Assembly (NCBI GenBank): GCA_903883985.1
Contig: CAISDD010000206.1
Span: forward strand, 1-5,568
Direction: 5' to 3'
Source: an uncultured Pseudomonadota bacterium
GTDB lineage: Bacteria; Pseudomonadota; Gammaproteobacteria; Burkholderiales; Thiobacillaceae
DNA length: 5,568 bases
Shown: in pieces, positions 1-4,989 of the stretch
Layout of the letters: each line of letters begins with the position of its first letter
Numbering within the stretch: the stretch's first letter is position 1
Program-made: the position numbers and the translations under genes
The notes under the pieces: model-generated
What the model was told of the DNA's origin: nothing
Database searches by the model: none
Seen by the model: only the letters and a program-made list of their open reading frames with translations

Positions 1-1045
1 CATCGCGCTCGCCATGCGCCTGGACGATGGCGCGAGCGTTGCCGGGGTTGGACTCGAGGTGAAACATGCGCGAGGCATGCGCATACAGCACCGGGTTCTT
101 CTCCACCAATTCGAAGGCGGGAATGCGCAGCACCGTGTGGGCGCGTGCGACGGCACGCAGCGCCTGGCGTTCCTCGCGGGAGACAAAGGTCAGCGGCTGA
201 ACACTCGCGCCCTCTCCCCCGGTCGGGGAGGGGGAGATCGCACTCCCTCTCCCTCCGGGAGAGGGCTGGGGTGAGGGAGCAGCGCTTGCGTATGGGTCCG
301 GATGCGGATCGACCCGCCCCAGAATTTCAAGCTGCGTGGAATCAATTTCCGCCCAGTCTTCCCCCGGTTTCCAGGCGAATGGCACCATGAACGCCGTGCC
401 GCGCAGATCGCGGATACCGGAAATCGTCTCGCCAGCAGCCAGGCGATGGGTCAGCGCCACCAGCGCGCGTTCCGCGTTACCGAACAGCAGCATGTCGGCC
501 TTGGAATCGGCCAACACCGAGCGGCGTACCTTGTCCGACCAGTAATCGTAATGGGCGATGCGGCGCAAGGAAGCCTCGATGCCGCCGATCACCACCGCCG
601 TACCCGGGAAAGCCTCGCGGCAGCGCTGCGCATAGGCCACCACCGCGCGATCAGGGCGCTGGTTGGGCGCGGCGTTGGGGGTGTAGGCGTCGTCGGAACG
701 GGTTTTCCGATCCGAGGTATAGCGGTTCACCATCGAATCCATATTCCCCGCCGTCACCCCGAAATACAGGTTCGGTCGCCCCAGGCCGCGGAAGGCATCG
801 ACCGAACGCCAGTCCGGCTGGCTGATGAGGCCAACACGAAAACCCTGCGCCTCCAGCAGCCGCCCGACCAGAGCCATGCCAAAACTGGGGTGGTCGATAT
901 AGGCGTCGCCCGTCACCAAAATAACATCGCAGCAATCCCAGCCCAGGGACTCCATCTCGGGTCGCGACATCGGCAAAAACGGCGCCACACCGAATCGGCT
1001 GGCCCAGTAGGGGCGGTAGGAGAAGAGGGATTTTGCGGTTTCCAC
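1..1045 (-). CDS. ygiQ: YgiQ family radical SAM protein, N-terminal part (cut by window edge)
   Basis: This is the first 348 residues of a YgiQ-type (UPF0313) radical-SAM protein. The protein opens METAKSLFSYRPYWASRFG and matches what I know of E. coli YgiQ almost block for block: APFLPMSRPEM at 21-31, VTGDAYIDHPSFGMA at 44-58, GVTAGNMDSMVNRYT at 96-110, DDAYTPN at 118-124, IGGIEASLRRIAHYDYWSD at 153-171, DSKADMLLFGN at 180-190 and VLYAHASRMFH at 319-329. The radical-SAM CxxxCxxC motif lies further on and is outside the window, so catalytic competence cannot be judged. I chose a GTG start: an in-frame TAG sits at 1070-1072, no ATG occurs before Met26, and a GGAG (1050-1053) lies 4 nt upstream. 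Residues 257-280 are encoded by a GC-rich repeat and fall in the variable linker between the N-terminal domain and the core. The biochemical role of YgiQ is not settled. Confidence 0.94.
   Translation of the reverse strand, partial: METAKSLFSYRPYWASRFGVAPFLPMSRPEMESLGWDCCDVILVTGDAYIDHPSFGMALVGRLLEAQGFRVGLISQPDWRSVDAFRGLGRPNLYFGVTAGNMDSMVNRYTSDRKTRSDDAYTPNAAPNQRPDRAVVAYAQRCREAFPGTAVVIGGIEASLRRIAHYDYWSDKVRRSVLADSKADMLLFGNAERALVALTHRLAAGETISGIRDLRGTAFMVPFAWKPGEDWAEIDSTQLEILGRVDPHPDPYASAAPSPQPSPGGRGSAISPSPTGGEGASVQPLTFVSREERQALRAVARAHTVLRIPAFELVEKNPVLYAHASRMFHLESNPGNARAIVQAHGERD
209..279 (-). repeat. GC-rich double-palindrome repeat inside ygiQ
   Basis: Read on the minus strand, this is the widespread Gram-negative element that begins CCCTCACCCCAGCCCTCTCC and continues with two purine/pyrimidine hairpins. 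The first arm pair is CCCTCTCCC/GGGAGAGGG around the centre near 251-262. The second is the C-run/G-run pair at about 211-235. It is normally intergenic; here it is read through as PSPQPSPGGRGSAISPSPTGGEGA in two halves (residues 257-266 and 267-280 of YgiQ) with no stop and no frame change. A degenerate relative lies at 1173-1221. Recognition is from memory of the consensus; the exact borders are approximate. Confidence 0.75.
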
Positions 1046-1067
1046 GGCACTCCAGAAGCAACGAATT

Positions 1068-1093
1068 GGCTACATGATTTCATGCCTGTAGCC
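1068..1093 (-). promoter_or_regulatory. Inverted repeat just upstream of ygiQ
   Basis: GGCTACA (1068-1074) and TGTAGCC (1087-1093) are perfect 7-bp arms; an inner ATG/CAT pair adds to the potential stem. The element lies 22 bases upstream of the GTG start, and the upstream in-frame TAG overlaps it. It could be an operator or a leader hairpin of the ygiQ mRNA. No regulator binding site is recognised. Confidence 0.35.
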
Positions 1094-1172
1094 ACGAACG
1101 AGTTTGGAAGGGGTTTACATCCCCTCCAGAATTGCCAAGTAACCGTCGAAACCAATTGGGTTTACCGCCGAG

Positions 1173-1221
1173 CGCCCTCACCCTGCCATCTCCCGAAAGG
1201 GAGGGTTACTCACCCTTCCCC
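1173..1221 (+). repeat. Degenerate copy of the GC-rich repeat
   Basis: The segment starts CCCTCACCCTGCCATCTCCC and is aligned with the start of the intragenic element at 209-279, but in the opposite orientation. The core is a CTCCC/GGGAG stem (1190-1194 and 1199-1203) closed by a GAAA tetraloop, followed by GGGT/ACCC (1203-1206 and 1212-1215). Substitutions and a shortened second hairpin suggest an older, decayed copy. Confidence 0.6.
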
Positions 1222-1293
1222 ATCCGGTGGACGGGCCTGCGCCGGCAGCTTAATGAAGGAAGATCAGTTGCGCGACATGACTTACGCCTGAAC

Positions 1294-1315
1294 ACCCCGA
1301 CCTGAAGGCCGGGGT
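1294..1315. other. GC-rich hairpin
   Basis: ACCCCGACCT (1294-1303) pairs with AGGCCGGGGT (1306-1315), with one A-C mismatch on the plus strand that becomes a U-G wobble on a minus-strand transcript. The realistic loop is TGAA. No run of T follows on either strand, so it is a poor intrinsic terminator for the small gene upstream. Similar hairpins flank IS200/IS605 elements, but no transposase or TnpB remnant is visible. Confidence 0.4.
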
Positions 1316-1462
1316 TTCAAACCGGCGATTCACGATCAAGCTGACACCAGCGTGCCCTCGCGGCGCTGGCGTCCCTCCGGCCCTTTCGCGTCTGGACAGC
1401 GACAGGCCGTCAAGGCGCCGGCTCTGTTCGACCCATCCTCAGGGCAGCCGCACCAACACCCC

Positions 1463-1570
1463 TCACACGCGCGATTTTTCCACTTTCTTGACCTTTTTCG
1501 CTTCCTTCTTTTCCTTCATGGTCTTGGCGGGTTCTTTCTTGGCGGTTTTCTTGCCTTCCTGGCCTTTCAT
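1463..1570 (-). CDS. Small Lys-rich protein, 35 residues, hypothetical
   Basis: The predicted product begins MKGQEGKKTAKKEPAKTM and carries 14 Lys and 1 Arg in 35 residues, with a repeated KEKKEAKKVKKVEK pattern at 19-32. It has no signal peptide or membrane segment. The chosen ATG is the second of two adjacent ATGs; AGGAG at 1577-1581 sits 6 nt upstream of it and only 3 nt upstream of the first (1571-1573). A reading of 65 residues starting at 1660 is possible, but its extra N-terminal part crosses GC-rich palindromes and has no clear ribosome-binding site. It lies 166 bases downstream of ycaO on the same strand. Highly basic small proteins of this type occur in many Proteobacteria without a known role; nucleic-acid or ribosome binding is a guess from charge alone. 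Confidence 0.58.
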   Translation of the reverse strand: MKGQEGKKTAKKEPAKTMKEKKEAKKVKKVEKSRV

Positions 1571-1609
1571 CATCTTCTCCTGAAATATCGGCCGGCTGGC
1601 CGGTGGGAC

Positions 1610-1623
1610 GGACGCTTGCGTCC
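1610..1623. repeat. Short palindrome in the leader of the small gene
   Basis: GGACGCTTGCGTCC is a perfect 6-bp inverted repeat with a two-base centre (5-bp stem with a CTTG loop). It lies 40 bases upstream of the chosen start of the Lys-rich gene, next to a second palindromic stretch at 1591-1604 built on GGCCGGCTGGCCGG. Function unknown. Confidence 0.3.
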
Positions 1624-1653
1624 GAAATTGCGAAAACAACCTGTCTTTTACCA

Positions 1654-1714
1654 GCAGCACTCAGGATAGGCAATGACGCAATCCTGGCGCCGTCATTATC
1701 AACGCCTGAGCTGC
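1654..1714 (-). other. Nested hairpin downstream of ycaO, possible terminator or leader structure
   Basis: An outer stem GCAGC(AC)TCAGG (1654-1665, two-base bulge) pairs with CCTGAGCTGC (1705-1714). An inner perfect stem AATGACG (1672-1678) pairs with CGTCATT (1691-1697). It begins 23 bases after the ycaO stop codon and ends about 80 bases before the small gene. There is no U-tract on either strand, so it is not a standard intrinsic terminator; it could protect the ycaO mRNA 3' end or shape the leader of the small gene. Confidence 0.45.
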
Positions 1715-1736
1715 GGATGATACCTTGCGCAGGCAC

Positions 1737-3491
1737 TCAGCCGGTGAACTCTGGGGTCTGATTGAATTTCAGCTTGCGATAAGCCTCCAGCAGGCGCTGG
1801 TGCATCTCGCACCCGTCCAGGTCCATGCCAGGGGCTTGCAGGCCGAAGAAGCTCCGCTCGCCTCGCAGCATGGCCTGCGCCGTGTTCAGGGTCACGGCGC
1901 CATAGAGTTGCCGCAGGCTGGCGTCGTATTCCTCGCTAGCGGCATCCGGCATCGCCAGCAAGGTCTCGACACAGCGATAGATCCGCCGCCGCGCGGGGTC
2001 GAGCTGCGCGAAATGGCGCACCCAATCGCAACCCTCGCGGGTGGCCTCGACATCCTGGAGGGCCAAGGCCAACAGCAGCTTCAGTTCGGCTACGCGCAGG
2101 TCTTGCCAGAGCGAACCCGCATCGGCGGCCAGGCCGATGAGGGCCGCGACCGGACGCTGATCCTCGAGTCCTAGTTCGTTCAGCGTATCGAGCAAGGCGC
2201 GTAGCCCTGCGGCATCGAGCCGCGGCAGATTCAGGACGGACTGGAGCAGCGGATTGGCGATGCTGTTGTTGTTCCATTCCAGGTCGTCTATGGGATAAAT
2301 CTCGGACATCCCCGGCACCAGGATGCGACAGGCGTAGACCCCCAGGTGCGGAAAATCGGCGATGTAGACCTCGCGCCCGTCCGCATGGAGGGCGGCACAC
2401 GCCCAGGTGAATTCGGCTTCCGTGGTCTTGCCAACCCCGCCGCTGAAATCCCAGTCGGCGAAATCGAAATCAGGTGCCGCGCGCAGGAATTCCCAGCTAA
2501 TGATGCCGCTGGAATCGACGAAATGGATTTCCAGGTTCTGCGGGTCGGCGATTTCCTCGAGATCGAAACCCGGCTCCGGGAAGTCGCTCAGGGCATCCAG
2601 GGCACGGCCTTGCAGGAGCTCGGTCAACGCGCGTTCCAGCGCCACTTCGAAGCGCGGGTGTGCGCCAAAACTGGAGAAGCAACCCTGGTCGTGCGGATTG
2701 AGCAGGGTCACATTCATCACCGGATATTTCCCTCCCAGCGAGGCGTCCTTGACCAGGATACCAAAGCCGGCGGCGCGCAGGTCGCGGATGCCGGCGGCGA
2801 TCTGCGGATAGCGTGCGATCACCGCCTCGGGAACGTCGGGCAAGCACAGTCCCTCGGCAATGATACGGAACTTGACGTGCCGTTCAAAGATTTCGGACAG
2901 CGCCTGGACCCGCGCTTCGGCCGCGCTGTTCCCGGCCGACATGCCGTTGCTGACGTACAGATTGCCGATCAGATTGATCGGAAACCAGAGCGTGGCGCCG
3001 TCACGCTGGCGAGTGTAGGGCAAGGCGCAGATGCCGCGCGCCGCGTTGCCGGAATTACGATCGACCAGAGCGCCGGCCTCCACGGCATCGTCCGGGTTGT
3101 AGAAGGCGCGCAGATCCGGGTCCAGCAGCGCCTGCGGCCAGGTGGTGCCCGCTTCCAGTGGGAACCACCGCTCCTGCGGGTAGTGCACGAACGCGCGCCG
3201 CGCCAGGGTCTCACCCAGGTAGTAATGCGACCAGAAATAGTTACAGCCGAGACGCTCGAAAAATTCCCCCAGCGCGCTCGCCCTCGCGGCCTTCTCGGTA
3301 GCACCCTTGCCGTTGGTGAACAACAAGGGGCAATCGCGGTCGCGAATATGCACCGACCAGACGGACTCGATCGGATTCAGCCAGGAGCGTTCTTCAATAT
3401 GAAAATCCAGCTCCCCCAGCCTGGCCTGCATGGAAGCAATGGAGGACTCGAGCGAGGCGTCCTTGCCGGAAATGAAGCTTTCGATGTGCAT
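1737..3491 (-). CDS. ycaO: YcaO, RimO accessory factor for ribosomal protein S12 methylthiolation
   Basis: A complete 584-residue protein, against 586 in E. coli YcaO, and colinear with it from ISGKDASLESSIA (7-19) onward. Conserved blocks are SWLNPIESVWSVHIRD (36-51), FTNGKGATEKAA (58-69), ALGEFFERL (73-81), RGICALPYTRQ (152-162), IGNLYVSNGMSAGN (175-188), ARVQALSEIFERHVK (193-207), DASLGGKYPV (249-258), SSFGAHPRFEVALERALTEL (273-292) and GVYACRILVPGMSEIYP (384-400). The paired Glu-rich helices around 73-81 and 193-207 are the ones that coordinate Mg-ATP in YcaO proteins. After about 410 a helical C-terminal region follows, TPR-like in the E. coli structure. The E. coli protein potentiates RimO, which adds a methylthio group to an Asp of ribosomal protein S12; no peptide precursor or azoline cluster is nearby, so a natural-product role is unlikely. 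Oddity: GGVGKTT at 351-357 mimics a P-loop through a four-residue insertion relative to E. coli. Confidence 0.97.
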   Translation of the reverse strand: MHIESFISGKDASLESSIASMQARLGELDFHIEERSWLNPIESVWSVHIRDRDCPLLFTNGKGATEKAARASALGEFFERLGCNYFWSHYYLGETLARRAFVHYPQERWFPLEAGTTWPQALLDPDLRAFYNPDDAVEAGALVDRNSGNAARGICALPYTRQRDGATLWFPINLIGNLYVSNGMSAGNSAAEARVQALSEIFERHVKFRIIAEGLCLPDVPEAVIARYPQIAAGIRDLRAAGFGILVKDASLGGKYPVMNVTLLNPHDQGCFSSFGAHPRFEVALERALTELLQGRALDALSDFPEPGFDLEEIADPQNLEIHFVDSSGIISWEFLRAAPDFDFADWDFSGGVGKTTEAEFTWACAALHADGREVYIADFPHLGVYACRILVPGMSEIYPIDDLEWNNNSIANPLLQSVLNLPRLDAAGLRALLDTLNELGLEDQRPVAALIGLAADAGSLWQDLRVAELKLLLALALQDVEATREGCDWVRHFAQLDPARRRIYRCVETLLAMPDAASEEYDASLRQLYGAVTLNTAQAMLRGERSFFGLQAPGMDLDGCEMHQRLLEAYRKLKFNQTPEFTG

Positions 3492-3492
3492 G

Positions 3493-3518
3493 ATCCTTGA
3501 TCCTAATCCTTGATCCTA
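3493..3518 (-). repeat. Perfect 13-bp tandem duplication over the ycaO ribosome-binding region
   Basis: On the plus strand ATCCTTGATCCTA occurs at 3493-3505 and again, without gap, at 3506-3518. On the mRNA each unit reads UAGGAUCAAGGAU, so each unit holds two purine-rich candidates. The proximal unit gives AAGGA (3494-3498) only 2 nt from the ATG and AGGA (3501-3504) 9 nt from it; neither has ideal spacing. A 9-bp match (ATCCTTGAT) recurs at 3585-3593. Confidence 0.8.
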
Positions 3519-3528
3519 TATGTTGGCC

Positions 3529-3588
3529 GTGCAGTAGGCTTACCTGGGTTCGCCCAAGCGGTAAAGCCTGCTGCACCTGGGTACATCC
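3529..3588. repeat. Long inverted repeat with TTCG loop in the ycaO leader (repeat copy 1)
   Basis: GTGCAGTAGGCTTACC (3529-3544) pairs with GGTAAAGCCTGCTGCAC (3560-3576) with one mismatch and one unpaired base. Inside it TGGG (3545-3548) and CCCA (3553-3556) close a TTCG loop. The segment from about 3535 onward aligns with 4933-4989, sharing TACCTGGGTTC and GCACCTGG blocks, which marks it as a copy of a dispersed repeat. It lies 38 bases upstream of the ycaO ATG and may be transcribed in the leader. Confidence 0.65.
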
Positions 3589-3621
3589 TTGATTCCGTGC
3601 TTATCCGGTTAGCACCCGGGC

Positions 3622-3652
3622 CAAGTCGTTCTTGGGGCGGCAGAACGACTTG
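3622..3652 (-). terminator. Hairpin after the TPR gene, possible terminator
   Basis: CAAGTCGTTCT (3622-3632) and AGAACGACTTG (3642-3652) form a perfect 11-bp stem with a 9-base loop, 25 bases beyond the stop codon of the TPR gene. The position suits transcription termination between the TPR gene and ycaO. No U-tract follows on the minus strand, so termination by it alone is uncertain; it could instead protect the mRNA 3' end. Confidence 0.5.
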
Positions 3653-3677
3653 AGAGCGTCTTCGGCGGCTGTACCGC

Positions 3678-4487
3678 TTACCAGTCGCTGCCGCCAGAAG
3701 AGCCGTCGTCCCAGGAGCCGCTGTCCGAGACGCCGAAATCGCCACCACCCATGTCATCGGGTGGAGCACTCCAGTTCTCCGCGGGTGCTGGCATGGGTGC
3801 GGCATGCGCATTGCCAGAGTCGGTGAAGTGATGCATCAGCGCCTCGCCGGCAACCATCCCCGCGCCAACAGCGGCACCGGTAGCCAGTCCGCCGAGTATG
3901 CCCGAACCCATTCCGCCCGCGGCGGGCCCCATGCCGGCTCCCATGGGACCGGCGCCGTAGGGCTGCGCTGGCATCCCTCCAGGGCCGCCGGCGTAGCCCG
4001 GCCCACCGCCCGAGTAGACGACAGGACGACGACTCATGGAGCGAACGAAGAAGATGAGCACGGCGATCAAGCCCAGCCCGAGCAATACCATGGCCCAGGG
4101 TATACCGCCGGCTGCGGGGGCCATCACCCTGTCGGCGGTGGAAGCCTGCACCGGACTTTCCGGCATGCGCGCAGCGGAAAGATTTCGTTTCAACTTCTCG
4201 ACCGACTCTGGCTTGGCGAAGGGGAGCCCTGGAGCCAGGCGTTCCGCGGTATCAAGCTCGGTGCGCGCGTTGGCGAGGTGCCCCCCTCTGGACAGGATTT
4301 CCGCTTCGACGAAGTGCGCCTTGGCGCTACCCGGGTGCAAGCGCAACACCTGGTCCATCATGCTTTGGGCCTCGCTCAACCGTCCCGCGTTCGCCGCCGT
4401 GTAGACCTGATGCAGGGAAGGTTCATCCGCTGCCAGGGCAGCGCCCGAACAGACGAGTAACAAAATCAACAGAACATTTCTCAACAT
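3678..4487 (-). CDS. Envelope TPR protein with one transmembrane segment and Gly-rich tail
   Basis: A 269-residue protein with clear zones. Residues 1-20 are a Sec signal peptide (MLRNVLLILLLVCSGAALAA), with cleavage predicted near 19-20; the Cys at 13 is not in a lipobox. Residues 24-92 hold two TPR-like helical hairpins (LHQVYTAANAGRLSEAQSMM and AHFVEAEILSRGGHLANART). A hydrophobic segment at 128-149 is followed by MSRRP, suggesting a periplasmic TPR domain and a cytoplasmic tail. The tail is Gly/Pro/Met-rich (159-195), then a small-residue stretch GILGGLATGAAVGAGMVAGE (196-215), then MHHFTDS and an acidic end with DFGVSDSGSWDD (250-261). Start choice: GGAGG at 4494-4498, 6 nt upstream of the ATG. 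I recall proteins with this layout in Xanthomonadaceae and Burkholderiales annotated only as TPR proteins; a scaffold for an envelope complex is inference. Confidence 0.88.
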   Translation of the reverse strand: MLRNVLLILLLVCSGAALAADEPSLHQVYTAANAGRLSEAQSMMDQVLRLHPGSAKAHFVEAEILSRGGHLANARTELDTAERLAPGLPFAKPESVEKLKRNLSAARMPESPVQASTADRVMAPAAGGIPWAMVLLGLGLIAVLIFFVRSMSRRPVVYSGGGPGYAGGPGGMPAQPYGAGPMGAGMGPAAGGMGSGILGGLATGAAVGAGMVAGEALMHHFTDSGNAHAAPMPAPAENWSAPPDDMGGGDFGVSDSGSWDDGSSGGSDW

Positions 4488-4524
4488 GGGATGCCTCCAG
4501 AAGACATTGCGCTACATGGTGTTG

Positions 4525-4576
4525 CCGCACCCATATTCAAGACCAGGCAGGAGTGGAACCTTCTCCGTGGGTGCGG
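4525..4576. promoter_or_regulatory. Spaced 9-bp inverted repeat upstream of the TPR gene
   Basis: CCGCACCCA (4525-4533) and TGGGTGCGG (4568-4576) are perfect arms separated by 34 bases, located 38 to 89 bases upstream of the TPR start. The distance would suit a 5' leader fold or a pair of half-sites for a regulator. It may equally be chance in GC-rich DNA. Confidence 0.3.
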
Positions 4577-4716
4577 AACATGGCCGTGGAACCTCGCCGC
4601 CATCAAATAGTTCCCACCCGTCTCGCAAAAAGTCCATCTATTGTTAAGGGGGACTCGACCATCCCCGCGCTGGGCCTATAAGGGCAACACCACCACCTCC
4701 ACTTTGGCCGTGCCGA

Positions 4717-4772
4717 TAGGAGCGGCCGGCCCGCGACCGCCACTGCGGTATCGCGGGCGAGCCCGCTCCTAC
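4717..4772. repeat. REP pair in opposite orientation (BIME-like)
   Basis: TAGGAGCGGCCGGCCCGCGA (4717-4736) faces TCGCGGGCGAGCCCGCTCCT (4751-4770). The second matches the classic Pseudomonas-type REP (TAGGAGCGGGC...GCCCGCGA) when reversed; the first differs by a one-base deletion and changes in the loop. Each unit has its own inner palindrome, and together they form a large stem with a 14-base centre. Such elements are spread by RAYT transposases (TnpA-REP) encoded elsewhere. Confidence 0.85.
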
Positions 4773-4830
4773 AAAGGCTCTCTCAAGAAGCACACCTCAA
4801 CCTGTTGATTCAGAAAGAATTCATCGCGGC

Positions 4831-4886
4831 AGCGCCGGCTTCCAGCCGGCTGTTTTCAAAGACGCAGGCAAGGATGCCTGCGCTAC
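4831..4886. repeat. Double-hairpin repeat (GCCGGC and GCAGGC units)
   Basis: Two similar palindromic units stand in tandem. The first is GCCGGCT (4834-4840) with AGCCGGC (4844-4850) and a 3-base loop. The second is CGCAGGCA (4863-4870) with TGCCTGCG (4875-4882) and an AGGA loop. The order 'cgccggcttccagccggc' then 'gacgcaggca...tgcctgcgctac' is one I know as a recurrent intergenic repeat in gammaproteobacterial genomes, distinct from the REP pair 60 bases away. Confidence 0.75.
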
Positions 4887-4932
4887 AGGGACTCGCCAGG
4901 GCTGCTTCAACCTGCCCTTCCTGGGTGGGTTA

Positions 4933-4989
4933 CTACGCTACCTGGGTTCAGCCGAGTGGTGTATGCAGTGCTGCCGCACCTGGTTTCAT
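4933..4989 (+). repeat. Second copy of the CTGGGTTC repeat, near the gyrA end (repeat copy 2)
   Basis: This segment aligns with 3535-3588 in the same orientation: both contain TACCTGGGTTC, then a GCC-AG-GGT block, then CTGCTG or GTGCTGCC, then GCACCTGG and a final CAT. Copy 2 has small insertions and its long stem is weaker than in copy 1. It lies 22 bases beyond the gyrA stop codon. Confidence 0.5.

Larger units (their letters stand above)
1046..1462. other. 417-base spacer between small Lys-rich gene and ygiQ
   Basis: I find no supportable gene here. From the ygiQ start outward it contains a 7-bp inverted repeat (1068-1093), a small GGGG/CCCC hairpin near 1110-1126, an imperfect palindrome AAACCAATTGGGTTT (1149-1163), a degenerate copy of the GC-rich repeat (1173-1221) and a GC-rich hairpin (1294-1315). 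The stretch from about 1320 to 1462 shows no recognisable element. The ygiQ promoter should be within the first 100 to 200 bases, but I cannot pick convincing -35 and -10 boxes. Confidence 0.6.

Noticed and set aside
302..1291. 329-codon open frame on the plus strand
   Set aside because: Mostly antisense to ygiQ, which has clear family motifs; the rest crosses intergenic repeats. No domain is seen. The same applies to minus-strand frames at 651-1061 and 913-1155.
1410..1736. 108-codon minus-strand frame overlapping the small Lys-rich gene in another frame
   Set aside because: No ribosome-binding site at its start next to the ycaO stop and a compositionally mixed product; the overlapping 35-codon frame has AGGAG and a regular pattern.
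2421..2441. Functional Walker A in YcaO
   Set aside because: YcaO proteins bind ATP with conserved Glu-rich helices, not a P-loop; no Walker B or P-loop fold context surrounds GGVGKTT.
1737..3491. Azoline or thioamide natural-product cluster around YcaO
   Set aside because: The protein is of the RimO-accessory type, colinear with E. coli YcaO, and no precursor peptide, dehydrogenase, E1-like or transporter gene is present.
2346..3500. 384-codon open frame on the plus strand
   Set aside because: It lies wholly antisense to ycaO, whose protein is colinear with a known family; the plus-strand product shows no recognisable domain. Long antisense frames are expected in GC-rich genes.
3597..3615. 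GTGCT/AGCAC short inverted repeat between the TPR gene and ycaO
   Set aside because: Only 5 bp with no further support; expected by chance beside the stronger hairpins at 3529-3576 and 3622-3652.
4447..4449. Lipoprotein Cys at residue 13 of the TPR protein
   Set aside because: The residues before the Cys are LLV rather than a small residue at -1, and a better Ala-x-Ala cleavage site follows.
3804..4460. 218-codon plus-strand frame
   Set aside because: Antisense to the TPR gene, which has a signal peptide, a good ribosome-binding site and coherent domain order.
4717..4989. CRISPR array in the repeat-rich spacer
   Set aside because: The repeats are palindromic elements of different families without regular unit length or unique spacers, and no cas gene is nearby.
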